A DNA stretch of 24,125 bases from Podochytrium sp. JEL0797 (GCA_027596195.1 JADGJG010000322.1:1-24125); one strand, 5' to 3'. Shown: positions 1 through 10,527, counted from the stretch's first letter. A program made the numbers and translations. Notes: generated from the sequence alone by a model not told the origin.

Positions 1-175
1 GGGCTTTCTTTTATGTCATTTTTGGGGATCAGGAGTCGAACATGTGTGTCTGAACCATGTTCGAATCACATTACACTAGAGCGCCCAGGAGGCGCGTGGG
101 AGGCGTGTGGGTGGTGCATGTGGCGCTTTCCAGGGAGGCCTGGGAGGCGTGCGTCAAGGATATCAGTCATTTAAA
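1..175 (-). promoter_or_regulatory. Promoter tract of a small-protein gene left of the window
   Basis: This stretch is nearly identical to 1930-2090, the tract upstream of the small gene at 1656-1868. Read on the minus strand it holds the CATAAAAG box (positions 8-15). The 69 or 77 nt spacing seen in other copies would put the ATG about 55-62 nt left of base 1. The small gene itself is therefore inferred, not seen. Confidence 0.7.
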
Positions 176-313
176 ATGGCGAATATCAAGAATTATTTCA
201 AAGGCGGGGGGGGGGGGGGGAATGGGGTGGTTAATTCAGTTGCTAATCCTCCAATTGCCAAATGTTGAATTTCGTCGATTGCATTGGATTCGGACGCGAT
301 TTAACGAACTTCT

Positions 314-826
314 TTATGCTCCAAGGGATTTCCAATCAGGCCAACGCTTTTCAAAACATTCTTCACAAAACCTGACCTCCCTATAATAGCGGAAAGGGGA
401 CCAACGGCTCTCCATGACGAGCAATGCAATGAAAACGTGGAACAACAACCTTGACAGACCCATTCGCCATCGTGCACCTGTAGCACACCGCATGGTGACG
501 CCATCACACAGGTCGCGGCCATGAAGGCAGGAACACGAGCATTTCTCGCAATGGCTGCACCGCTCGTTCTCGGGGCCTCCACAGGAGGAGCACGTCTTGA
601 AACAAAACGCGTATACCATGGCCACGAGCTCCGGTGGAACGCGATAAGGTCGCAGGATTGCAAAGAGTTTGTGTTGATTGATGTGGGTGCCTTTTTCGCT
701 CTCGGAGTCGGAATACGCCTCGGAATAGGAATCTTCGTCGCTGTCGGAGCCAGAGTGGTCAGAAAGAGATACCAATCCAGGCTTGTTTGTGGTGGACGCT
801 TTTGGGCACTTCTTGACATGGACCAT
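314..826 (-). CDS. Cysteine-rich hypothetical protein, copy 1 (degenerate)
   Basis: A 170-aa open frame starts at an ATG at 826. It has an acidic Ser/Asp/Glu stretch (about residues 20-45), then a conserved block RPYRVPPELV, then paired cysteines (CSSCGG, CSHCEKCSCSC, later CEEC) that suggest zinc binding. The protein is not recognised. Compared with its tandem copy (2265-2960), the middle Cys block (VCQGCCSTFSLHC) is encoded in another frame, so this copy probably carries compensating indels or an unmodelled intron. Similarity to copy 2 continues upstream of the ATG (about 826-915 and 1105-1210), where an in-frame TAA interrupts it. The ORF may be a surviving piece of a longer gene. Confidence 0.4.
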   Translation of the reverse strand: MVHVKKCPKASTTNKPGLVSLSDHSGSDSDEDSYSEAYSDSESEKGTHINQHKLFAILRPYRVPPELVAMVYAFCFKTCSSCGGPENERCSHCEKCSCSCLHGRDLCDGVTMRCATGARWRMGLSRLLFHVFIALLVMESRWSPFRYYREVRFCEECFEKRWPDWKSLGA

Positions 827-1250
827 GTTGGAAAGGAGAGCTCTTTGGAAGGCTTCGTGGATGGACTTGGAAGACAGCGATGTTGAGTAAATACAGACGA
901 TAATAGTGAGACGCGAGTTGGCTTAGTTGAATTTCGAGGCCCAATTCTCGAGCATGGAATCAGTCACGTTGCTGAGGTTGTGCTTTCTCCGTTGGATGGT
1001 GTCGTGAAAGATGATGAAATTGGCGAGTGCAGAGATGCCAGGATGCTCATCCTCGTGCCAAGAAATCGCAGGCGGGGAGGAACAAGCGTTTGAGATGCGG
1101 AAGGACAAAAGGGAATAGGAGACCAGGAAGATCGACAACGCTGCTGCATCGAATTTGGAAGGGAGAATGCGCAGAGGGTCCAGTTTACGAGGAGAATGCA
1201 CACACCCTCAGCTCGCAGCTCACTATATGTGAAGTCGTCTGATGACTCAA
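827..1250 (-). pseudogene. 5' part of Cys-rich copy 1, interrupted
   Basis: Read on the minus strand, this region encodes a segment matching the 5' part of copy 2 (motifs PRKLDPLRILPSK, LSIFLVSY and SSKSIHEAFQRALL). About 190 bp (roughly 915-1105) is present here but absent from copy 2, and it ends at a TAA just before the shared RLTIIVC motif. Either the insert holds an unrecognised intron or the copy is broken. No ATG opens the shared frame; a TGA precedes it in both copies. Confidence 0.4.
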
Positions 1251-1655
1251 GGGGGGTTCAAGGGAGGGTCAAATTGAGGCGGTGGATCGGACCAAGTACG
1301 GTAGATTGCGTTGGAGAGGCAGAAAGAGTCTTGGAGGGTGTTGCAGTGTAGTTAGTGCAACGGGCGCGGGATTTGGCGTGATTTCGTTTTCGATGCGAAA
1401 CCGCGACAAAACCAATTGATGAAACGACAAAAGGAGAAGGCGACGTGGACGCTCCGAAAACGTGGCTTGGGTATACCACGAGTGACGACTCGATTTCACC
1501 AAATTTCGAAGTTTTTTCGAATCCTGTGAACTAATGAAATCACGCTTCCAGGACGACGTTTAAAAGGGATTGGTATGAGTTTCGAATGGGGTTTGAATAT
1601 GCAGACGTTTTATTTATAGGATCAAGCAGAGAATGTGAATAAATATATGATTTCG
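1251..1655. other. Intergenic, partly duplicated
   Basis: About 1260-1400 resembles 3030-3125 upstream of copy 2 (shared words such as cgggcgcgggattt and gaggcagaaagag), so the tandem duplication extends this far. The part next to 1656 resembles the sequence 3' of the small gene at 17606. No gene is supported here. Confidence 0.45.
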
Positions 1656-1868
1656 CTAAAACTTGATCTTGTCAAAGAAGGATCGAATCGACTGCATGCT
1701 CATCTTTGAAGATGTTGAAGCAGTAGAGTCGGTGGTGGTTGTTCGCTGCACTTTGAATCCGTATTCATTGGATTCGGCGGCGTTGGTTGGGGTGGCTTTT
1801 GGGGTTGGCGGCACGAAGACGTGGTGCTTGGGGGCCATGGAGGCGTAGACAGAAGGAGAGAGAGCCAT
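1656..1868 (-). CDS. 70-aa small-protein family, member A
   Basis: A single-exon 70-aa protein. It opens with MALSPSVYASMAPKHHVFVP, has a variable Pro/Thr/Ala/Asn patch (about residues 22-34), then EYGFKVQRTTTTDSTAS and a C-terminal SIRSFFDKIKF that could form a short amphipathic helix. There is no signal peptide or membrane span and no known domain is recognised. Six other complete members lie in the window. Substitutions between members are often silent (for example TCT/TCG and AGC/AGT serines), which argues for selection on the protein. A CATAAAAG box lies 77 nt before the ATG. Function unknown; the Ser/Thr-rich middle could be modified. Confidence 0.85.
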   Translation of the reverse strand: MALSPSVYASMAPKHHVFVPPTPKATPTNAAESNEYGFKVQRTTTTDSTASTSSKMSMQSIRSFFDKIKF

Positions 1869-1929
1869 TGTAGATTGGAGTTGCTTTTGGTTGTTGGGTT
1901 TTTGGTAGATAGCTTCTGAATGCGGAGGT

Positions 1930-2090
1930 GGGGCTTTCTTTTATGTCATTTTTGGGGATCAGGAGTCGAACATGTGTGTCTGAACCATGTTCGAATCACA
2001 TTACACTCGAGCGCCCAGGAGGCGCGTGGGAGGCGCTCGGGTGGTGCATGTGGCGCGTTCCGGGGAGGCAGCGAAGGCGTGCACCAATGG
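1930..2090 (-). promoter_or_regulatory. Promoter tract of small-protein gene A
   Basis: Minus-strand tract shared by the family. It has a TATA-like CATAAAAG (1938-1945), an upstream pair of motifs GTTCGACTCC and GGATTCGAAC-like on opposite strands, and a GC-rich GGAGGCGCGTGGGAGGCG block. It is near identical to bases 1-165. Confidence 0.7.
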
Positions 2091-2960
2091 GATTGAATAT
2101 CCGTTTTTTTTTGTAACCCCAGTTTCTAAATGCCAAATCTTTCATGATTTCGGCAATGAGATTGGACTCGGACTCGAAGAAATCATCTGTTTTAGGAGCC
2201 AATTCAAAAAAAGGGATTCCAGGGACCCAGCTGTATCCTTCGTAAATGTATTCCTCTTCAAACTTTAAAATTTTTGAGAATGTAACCACGGACAACACGC
2301 CACACGAATTGAGTATGCTTTCCACACACAAAGAAAAACTGCCGAATATATCAAGGGTATGTCTGTAAGATCGACAATCCCATCCCATGCAGTACAACGA
2401 AAACGTGAATTCGCAATCTGTACAAGCCCATGTGTCATTGTACAGGTCGCATACCGTGCGATAGCACCAGTTACACATGGTGTCGGTACGAAGGCAGGAA
2501 CACGAGTATTCTTCGCAATGGCTGCACCACTCATCCTCGGGGTCTCCACAAGAGCCGCACCTTTTGAAGCAAAGCAAGTATATCATAGTCACGAGCTCCG
2601 GTGGAACGCGATACGGTCGCAACAATGTAAACACTTTTTGTTGAGAGATTTGGGCGCCTTGGAATCGGAATCGTCCTCTGAATAGGAATCTTCGTCGCTG
2701 TCGAAGCCAGAGCAGTCAGAAAGCGATACCAACGCGGGAGGGGGTGGTCTGATGTCTGTAGCGGGCGCTTCTGGGTTCTTCTTGTCATGGACCAATACCT
2801 TGTTGCAGAGGAGAGCTCTTTGGAAGGCGTCGTGGATAGACTTGGAAGACAGCGAGATCGAGTAAACACAGACGATAATGGTGAGACGCGAAAGGAAATA
2901 GGAGACCAGGAAGATCGACAACGCTGTCGCAGCGGATTTGGAAGGGAGAATGCGCAGAGG
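1996..2960 (-). pseudogene. Cysteine-rich hypothetical protein, copy 2 (frameshifted)
   Basis: Tandem paralogue of the gene at 314-826. The 5' part (2960 to about 2640) encodes a hydrophobic segment (ALSIFLVSYFLSRLTIIVCV), then SSKSIHDAFQRALL and an acidic DSDEDSYSEDDSDS stretch. The 3' part (2634-1996) encodes RPYRVPPELVTMIY followed by paired cysteines (CGSC, CSHC, CNWC, CTDC). The two parts are joined only by a frame change at about 2630-2640, next to a run of five A (minus strand). No ATG opens the shared 5' frame. The last 30 or so codons run into the promoter tract of small gene A, so the original C-terminus is probably lost. The shift could also be a sequencing error in the A run. Confidence 0.45.
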
Positions 2961-3184
2961 GTCCAGTTTGCGAGGGGAACGCAGACACCCTCAGACGCAG
3001 TTCCCTGTGTGTGATGTCATTGGATGACTCGGGGGTTCAAAGGCTTCAAATCGAGGCGGTGGATCAAGTAGATTGCGCTGGGGAGGCAGAAAGAGTGCTG
3101 GCCAACGGGCGCGGGATTTGTGCATTTTTTGTTCTGTTCCACGCCACATCGCTTCAGAAACGTGACAATTTTTCAGCCGTCGAA

Positions 3185-6100
3185 ATGTCGCATCCCCACC
3201 ACCCCGTCCCCACCCCTTCCCATCGATCCAGCAATGCCGCCAACCCACGCATCAAATCCATCCTCAAAAAGAGATCCGAAACCGTCCTTGCAGAAACAAA
3301 ATCCGTATCCGATACGATCCAACGCCTTGTGCATTCGACCGCAAACGCGCCGCCTCTGCTCGCATCCGCCGTAATTGAACAAGCACGCGCATCACTGAAG
3401 AATCCCACAAGACCATTTACTCCTGCATTAATTGAGCGGTGGAGTGATCGCGAGGGGATTCAGGGACTGGCTTCTGCTGGGATTGAAGGGTAAAACGTTT
3501 GTTTTGCGTTTCGTTTGATTCTCCGCGTGTTTTTTGATCAACACTCTTGGAGAAAAGACTTCACCTTTCCTCATCCATTCGACACCGAGGGACGCATCTT
3601 GCGCCCAAATCTCTGCACCCGCGACGTTTGAACCCGCTGTCGATTCAACGCGACCTTCCCCACCCAGAACCACCTATCCATCAATTCGACCCGTCACCAC
3701 CACCACCACCACCATCATCATCCCATACCGACAAACCCTACCCCCAAAGAACGCAAAAGAAACTCGCCACGCGAACCAAAAACTTTGAATTCCCCGAATC
3801 CCCGCTCGCAACAGCTCCACCCCAACCCCCCGCCCCAGACGCATTCACCACAACCCTCGACTCCCTCCTCACCCTTCTCACCTCCTTCCCACACACATTT
3901 AAATCAACACCCGCCACCCACCTCCTCACAACGGTCCAAACCTCCCTCCACGAAGCACACACCCACCTCCTCGAACTCTCGTACCTCCGACACCACCAAC
4001 ACCACCCCAAACAACTCAAACCGCACCGCGACCGTGTAGTTGAGACTCTACTGTCATGGATGCACCTCTCCGTCGGGAGTGAGGTCGAAGGAGTGGAAGT
4101 CGAGATGGCCGTAGGCGTGTGCGTGGCGGTGGTGAGACTCACGCGGGACGATCGCGTGCTTGGGAACGCGTTTAAACTCATGTTCAAGCTGAGCAAGAGT
4201 GGATTGAATGATGGTGTGTTTGGGCGGTACCACGGGACAGGTAAACGTTATTTCATTCGAAGCCAAACATGTTTTCCTGAAACCAGTGCCATATTGTTTT
4301 AGATGCTGTTGTTTCCTACTTGAAACATTTAACATGCGATGACCGGCTTCTAGTGCCTCACAAATGCGATATGGCAATCTACGCGGTGGGGTTGATCAAG
4401 AATTTGAGTTCATCAAACGCGGTTGGAGCAGATTCAGGGAGTGTATTGGAGTGGAATGGGAGTGAATCCATTATTGCCGTATTATCGCGGGTTGCATGGA
4501 TCCTTTTGAACGTGAGTAAATTTTCCTTTCCCACGCATTCAATTCCAAATACAAAAAACCTCATCCGTTACCACATCCCCCCATAAAACAGAAGGATCCA
4601 ATCAAGCCAACAACCCCACCCAACCGAACCGCTCAAATCACTCAACTCCTCATCCAAATCGCCCTCACACTTCGAAACCTCCTCTCCCTCCTCCCCACAC
4701 AAACACACACACACCTATCAACTCAATTCGCTCCATCACTCAGCATGGGGTCAACCGAAACGCCTCTGGATGTTCTCATTTCAATTTTAATGGACCCCCA
4801 ACCGGGCGGGCTGCTCGACTCGCGTGAGCTCGTGCTAAACGTGAGCCGCGTGTTGAGCAAGAGCAGTTTGGATGCAGAATGTCTGGGTATAATGAGAACG
4901 GAATCAAACGTGGGAAGGATTGTTGACTGTGTGGTTCGGTTTCAAACTCAAAAGGTGAGGGAGATAATTTTCCTTTCTCCATTTCCGCTTTTCGCTAATA
5001 AGCGATTCACGAGGTGGATCTACACTCTCAGCCCCACCTGCTTCGCTTCCTCTTTGTCCTCGTCAACTTGACAACACCTCCTGAAAACGAAGAGACTCCA
5101 GTAGACCTCTGTTTGGACCAGTTTGAAAGCTACAGCGGCGACTTTGTGGCCCTGTTTTGGAAATACGCGCGCAAAGTCGTGCATCGGATGAAGAAGGGTT
5201 TTGGTTCGGAGGAGGATGACCTAGATGGCGAGGAAAGCAGTGGTGTCGATGAAGAGAGTTGGGTGGATAATGGTGGGGATAAAAAGAGGGGGAAGAGGCG
5301 AGCACGAGATGAGATGGAAACGGAATGTGAGGATGTTCTGATCAAGGTAAACGCGTGGCGCGCAGTGCATTCGGCCCCTCTCATTCCGATTTAACGCGTT
5401 TTCCATCTGCACACAGATTGTCCGACTCCTATCCAATCTTTCAGTCCACCACCCAATCGGTTCCGAAATGTCTCAAATGATTGAACTAGAGCTCATTTTG
5501 GACTTGATTGAACTCGCGTCTTGCTCGTTTCCCACTTCCAGCACCGAGGAAGAGTGTGCCGCCGATTTGCAACACGAGGAGTTGGTTTTGAATTTGGCAG
5601 GTGCTCTGGCCAATTTCACATTCTACGTGTCGTTGGAGAATGTTTTCAGCAATCGAAAGATTGAAGTCTTGGAACGTAAGTGCTGACTCTATTCCAATCT
5701 TCCGACCTCTCACACACACACGCGCAAAAAAAAGTCATGCTCCCGCTCCTCCTATCAACCAACCCCGAACTCGTTGAACAAGCCACAAGAGTCTACTCGA
5801 ACCTCTCGCGTCCCTCCCCGCACTCGCGCGACCTCCAATCCTGGTTCATCCACCACCGCGGCGGAATCGAACTCCTCTCCATCCTGCTGGACCACCCGTC
5901 GCCCAACGTTCAACTCAATGTTGCCGGAACACTTTTAAACCTGTTCACACCTCCCTGCGGGACACAATGCGCGCGAGTGTTTGAGGAGTTTGGCGGGGTT
6001 GAGAAAGTGACGGATCTTGTGGAGACGGGAATGGTGGAAGGGGATTGGGAGGTGGCTGGGGTTGGGTGTAAGGTGGTTGTGAATTTGGTTGAGTTGATGG

Positions 6101-6487
6101 GAAGGGAGGGCGTGGGGGAAGAGAAGGAAGAGAGGCTGGGTGTGTTGATGGTTCAGTATTTGGGTGAGCCGGTTTCCTTCCCATTCCGGTTATGATTAGC
6201 TAACGCGATGAATATTAGATGCTGCTGATCCTCCACTCGAAACCAAACCGCCTCTTGCTCGAATGAAAAGCCAACAAGACTTGTTTCTCGACACACCCGA
6301 GTCGGAGATTCCGCTGGAAGTCGAGACAACACGTCCTATCTTGACAGAAGAGGAGCGTGATTTTGTGCTCGTTGCGAAAAGGCTGCTTGTCGCGTTGGGA
6401 TACGGGAGCGGCTGTTCTGATTCGGACTCGGCTGAAGAGGACAGCGATTCAAGGCCTCCAATAGGAGTGGTTGAAGTCGGGATATAA
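3185..6487 (+). CDS. ARMC2: ARMC2-like armadillo-repeat protein (flagellar)
   Basis: Eight exons join in frame to 949 aa: 3185-3489, 3558-4240, 4303-4511, 4592-4954, 5014-5346, 5417-5675, 5735-6163, 6219-6487. All introns are GT-AG and 46-80 nt or so. Residues 1-100 are basic and Ser/Pro-rich, and 110-220 are Pro/His-rich and low in complexity. From about 225 to 860 there are helical armadillo-like repeats, clearest in the C-terminal third (ELVLNLAGALANFTFY, QATRVYSNLSR, VQLNVAGTLLNLF, EEFGGVEKVTDLVE). An acidic-then-basic insert lies at about 575-615, and the tail is acidic. ARMC2 proteins are needed for sperm axonemes in animals and for radial-spoke 3 assembly in algae; human ARMC2 is about 870 aa. 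Assignment rests on repeat pattern and C-terminal motifs read by eye. A generic ARM-repeat protein is the alternative. Confidence 0.7.
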
Positions 6488-6630
6488 ACCCAATAAATTT
6501 CTTATCATTGAGCAAATAAAATGACAAAGAAGGACGCGATTGCCAAGCCAGAAAGGGTTCGTTTCCATTCCCTTCGCGCCCATCACCTCACCAAAACAAA
6601 ATAAAAAACAACAAAAATACGGGTGCCCCA

Positions 6631-8295
6631 ATGGCAGCTTCCTTTTCGAGTGCAACCATCTCATATTATGGCACCGGATCGCCTGGAGACCCTTCTCCCA
6701 TCGGCGGGACGGGAGCGTGCGGATTGACGCCAACCGATCCGTGAGTTTGATTGACCCATCATGAACTCCTCTCAATTACTTTTACAGCAACTTCTTTGCC
6801 GCCGTCACCACGAGCCTCATGCAATCCCACAACATATGCGGAATGTGCGCACAAATCACTTGTCCCCAGGTAAGAAGCATCCCCCGAGCGAGGGTTCTCC
6901 ATTTTGAACCTTTGTTTTGACAAACCCAGTGTTCGGGTCGAATCGTAATCACGGAAATCATCGACACCTGCTCCACGTGTGATACAACACCCGACCATGG
7001 ATCCATCAATATTTCGCTGCAATCGATGGGGGCGTTGTTGGGCGGCGTTTCAAACGCTCAGAGTGCGGGAGTCATTCGAAACGCGTCGTGGCAGGTCGTT
7101 GCGTGCCCACCAGTACTTGGGCTTGTTGGTCCAGCTCCATCGGTGACAACTGCAGTAGTATCTACCACGATTGGTGCCATCACCACGAGTTTGGCAGGTC
7201 CATATTTCTTTGATAGTGTGGATTGAACTTACCGAAAATTCAGCAGAGAGCACAAACCCTTCTTCCACTCTGACGACTGCACTTGTTACACCAACGTCAA
7301 ATTCCAACCCCTCCACAACGGCCACATCGAAAACACCACCTCCTCCAACTACAAAATCACCAAACACGGCCCTCGTTGGGGCAATCATTGGAGGGCTTGC
7401 CGCCTTCGTAGTTCTCTCCGCCATCGCTCTCCTCTGCTACAAACGCAATCGATCCAACAAATCGCAGACACTGCCCACCACCTCCCCCTCCACCACCACT
7501 CGTGAACAAACGCCTCTCGTTCCGGAAGAAACAGACCCCCAATTCTTTGACCTTCCCGAAACAACCAGCGCTTCCAGTATACCCGCAAACACACATGAAC
7601 TCCGAGTCTTGACTCCATCGACTCCCGTCGAATCAGAATACCATCATGGTAACCCATTTCCTTCCTCCCACAGCAACACTGCATTTTTGATATCCATGGC
7701 AGGATCCACATCCTCACCATCCACCAACGCGGTAACTCCCTCTGCGAGCGAGAAACACGGTGACCCGATTCTATTTGCTGCCATGACGGGAATCGCTGTC
7801 CCAGCACAAACGAGCGGTGCGTCTGAAAAGAGACGGGGATCATCGCGGGGAGTGTTTGATGCGATGGGGGAGGATGTGAAGTCTGCGGATCAGAGGCGGA
7901 TGGAAGGGGGTGACGAGGAAAGAGGGAAGGGAGGGTTTCAAGCGATCGAGATTGGTTTGTGGAGTGTGGAGAATGTGTGTGCGTGGTTGGAGAGTCTTAA
8001 TTATGATGAGGATGTTGTTGACAAGTTTCGAGGTGAGTTTTTCGAATGGTCGTCGAGGCCGCGTTTTAATCTCGTGAATGCAACAGACAAGGAATGTACA
8101 GGTCACGACTTGAAAGCCATGAGTGCCAGTGATGACAATTGCTTCGAAGTCCTCACGACGCGATTCATGATTCCCGGATTTGGAACGAGACTCGGGTTGG
8201 TGCAGCAAATTCGCGGGTTGTTTACAACCAACACTCAGCCGGTTCTGGTTCAAGCTGATGACTTTCCTCCTGCCTATATACCCCTTCCCGAGTGA
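6631..8295 (+). CDS. Expansin-like barrel, TM and SAM-domain membrane protein, paralogue 1
   Basis: Five exons give 484 aa: 6631-6740, 6788-6869, 6930-7197, 7247-8032, 8087-8295 (7244 is an equally in-frame acceptor for exon 4). Residues 8-123 form a double-psi beta-barrel of the expansin/RlpA type: YYGTGSPGD start, GACG, CGMCAQITC, the IIDTC motif with its Asp, SINISLQSM, and a closing WQVVAC. A Ser/Thr/Pro stalk follows. A membrane span lies at about 196-218, followed by YKRNR, so the barrel should face out. The cytosolic part has TDPQFFDLP and a C-terminal SAM domain (about 388-460). The end is PPAYIPLPE; PPAY (476-479) fits the PPxY ligand of WW domains. No cleavable signal peptide is seen. 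The last intron (54 nt) lacks stops, so its retention would keep the frame. Confidence 0.75.
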
Positions 8296-8519
8296 CATGG
8301 CTCTTGACGCGAATGACACGAAATAGATTCCACGATTCCTACCTTTATTTTATCTATTTTCATATCTATCTCTCATATCCACCAAATAAAAACTGCATAT
8401 CCTCTTTTCTTGGTTCTTTTGGTGGCTGATTTTCCTTTCCGCCAAAAGGCCACCAAAAGGCCCTGTTTGAGGCTTGTGTCTGCCCAGAAAATCGCCAAAA
8501 AATTCTGAACCTCTTCCCA
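8296..8519. other. Intergenic between the SAM paralogues
   Basis: AT-rich 3' end of the upstream gene (AATAAA-like word at about 8386), then the short promoter of the second paralogue. A direct repeat of gccaaaaggccaccaaaaggcc type lies at about 8440-8462. No exon encoding a signal peptide was found here. Confidence 0.5.
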
Positions 8520-10098
8520 ATGACAACCTCGTTTTCCGGCGCGAACCTCTCTTTTTACGGCACCGGATCGCCCGGAGACCCCTCTCCCGTCACAGGAACG
8601 GGATCTTGTGGACTCACAGCGTTGGATCCGTGAGCATTCGCACCCTTCGTATTCATCACCCACTGCCATTATTAACCCGCGTATCCTTCAGCAACTTCTT
8701 TGCCGCCGTCACCACGAGCCTCATGCAATCCCACAACGTCTGCGGAATGTGCGCACAAATCACTTGTCCCCAGGTAAAACTGACAACCCCCCCGAGGTCC
8801 TGATTGTTGATTCAATTTTGAACCTTTGTTTTGACGAGCCAGTGTTCTGGCCGAACCGTGATCGCCGAAATCATCGACACTTGCCCCACATGCGATAACA
8901 CCCCCGACCACGGATCCATCAACGTGTCGTTGCAAACTATGGCCGCGTTGTTGGGCGGCACATCGAACGCCCAGAACGCCGGTGTTGTTCGAAACGCGTC
9001 GTGGCAACTGATTGCGTGTCCACCTACATTGGGATTGACTGGATCTCCGTCTTCTACGGCAACTGCCTCGTCCTCAGCGTCACCTTCTCCAAGTGGGGGT
9101 GCGATCGTGCCTGGAGAATCCGTGTCCAAGGGACCACCCACAGCCGCCATCGCGGGAGGTGTTGTAGGAGGCCTCCTAGCCCTTGCACTGATCGCCTTCT
9201 TCGTATACAAGCGTCGAAACAACACGGGTCCCGCGAAACCCTCTGCTCCAGCCATGATTGTATCGGACCAAACGGACCCGCAATTCTTTGACGCGCCAAG
9301 AACTCCACCAACCAATGATACCATTGAACTCACGCATTCTCCGTCGGTGGTGGTTGTCCCGCTTGAAACGATCGCCTCAAGCGCCAGTCTCGATTCCCGA
9401 ACCGGCTCGACCCACGCCGCCTTTTTGACGTCCACGACTGCAGTGAACAGCTTGCATCTCTACCCCCTTGAAACCGGAGGTGCGAAAGTATCACCCCCTC
9501 TCCTTTCAGCGTTGCTCGAAAAGGCCGTATTGTCAGAGAACGAGAGCCGACGAGGCAGTATCGCCTCATCTGCAGTTGGACACCCGCACTTTGCATCAAT
9601 GGATAAGAAGGGACTCGACACGAGACCGACGCAGTTGTTTGAAGGTATGGCCGAGGTTGCGGCGACGACGGTCAGTGGGAGCAAAGGAATGGAAGCTGGG
9701 GCTGGGTTTAAAGGGGTGCAGCCCGGGTTGTGGAGTGTGGAGCATGTGTGTGCGTGGTTGGGGAGCATGAATTATTCAGAGGAGGTTGTGGACAAGTTTA
9801 GAGGTAAGCTTTTGAGGGTGTTTTTTGGATCCGTTAGAGGCACCGCGCGTAGTTTCTGCTTCTTTTTTGCTGATTCATTCCCAAAAAACCAGACAAGGGA
9901 TGCACGGGACAAGACCTCAAAAACATGAGTGTGAGCGACGACAACTGCTTCGAGGTGCTCACTTCGCAATACTTGATTCCCGGACTGGGCATGCGATTCG
10001 GACTCGCCCAGCAAATCCGCGGGTTGTTTGCCGTCAGTGCGTCGGTGGGTTCTGCAGAGGATTTGGGAGAGAGTCCTCCGGCCTATTTTCCTTTGTGA
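8520..10098 (+). CDS. Expansin-like barrel, TM and SAM-domain membrane protein, paralogue 2
   Basis: Four exons give 452 aa: 8520-8629, 8692-8773, 8843-9803, 9893-10098. The first two exons have exactly the lengths of the upstream paralogue (110 and 82 nt) and the introns share phase. The barrel is residues 8-123 (IIDTCPTC, SINVSLQTM, WQLIAC) and the stalk is Ser/Pro-rich. The TM at about 164-186 is followed by YKRRNN. A cytosolic TDPQFFDAP motif matches the paralogue. The SAM domain is about 355-430 (SVEHVCAWLGSMNYSEEVVD, then CTGQDLKNMS and QQIRGLF). The protein ends SPPAYFPL, with PPAY at 446-449. It lacks the third intron of paralogue 1. Expected topology is N-out without a cleaved signal peptide. 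Ligand and partner are unknown; the barrel may bind wall polysaccharide, by family analogy. Confidence 0.75.
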
Positions 10099-10527
10099 GG
10101 CACAAGGATTGCTGGATCGGTCCGCCACGACACACGAATAAGATTATTTTTGGCGAGATACGCAATATATCCATATTTACTTAATAAGAAAAAGTTAGTG
10201 CAAAATTAAATTGTTGCAACAGCCCGTCACTGCAGCCTCTCAAATATATTACATGCGCGCTCGCGGAGCCTGAATCCTCCCTCAACTCTCCACACGCTTT
10301 TCGCGCTAATTTTGTCCTTTGACTGTGAAATTTGGGGTTGCAAAATGGAGTGACAATCTTCTCTAAAAATTGGCGAAGTAAAAACTTTATTGGATTGTGG
10401 ATATTTACGGGCCTCTTCCAGAAGCAGCACACACTGGGTATATTAGTTCCGGACTACAAATTAAGGGGGCTGGTAAAGAGGAAAGAGGGAAGGGAAATGT
10501 CTCGATAGAGGACGCTAATTTCGCGAA
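10099..10527. other. Intergenic, no gene seen
   Basis: 3' flank of the second SAM paralogue and AT-rich spacer. Short ORFs on both strands show no recognisable motif or paralogue. Confidence 0.4.

Noticed and set aside
207..220. Poly-G run as a G-quadruplex or regulatory element
   Set aside because: A single homopolymer run in degenerate spacer; a similar run at about 18031-18047 marks the tract edge but shows no further structure.
521..886. Plus-strand ORFs at 521-886 and 2359-2685
   Set aside because: They mirror the Cys-rich genes on the minus strand, where paired cysteines and acidic stretches make biological sense.
1663..1848. 61-codon ORFs antisense to each small-protein gene (also at 10941, 12551, 13201, 17613 and 18461)
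   Set aside because: They recur only because the sense strand is conserved. Changes fall at positions that are silent in the sense frame, and the promoter tract points to the sense gene.
7384..7843. Minus-strand ORF over the SAM paralogue 1
   Set aside because: Low-complexity shadow of the Ser/Thr/Pro stalk and cytosolic region, with no paralogue in the second gene.
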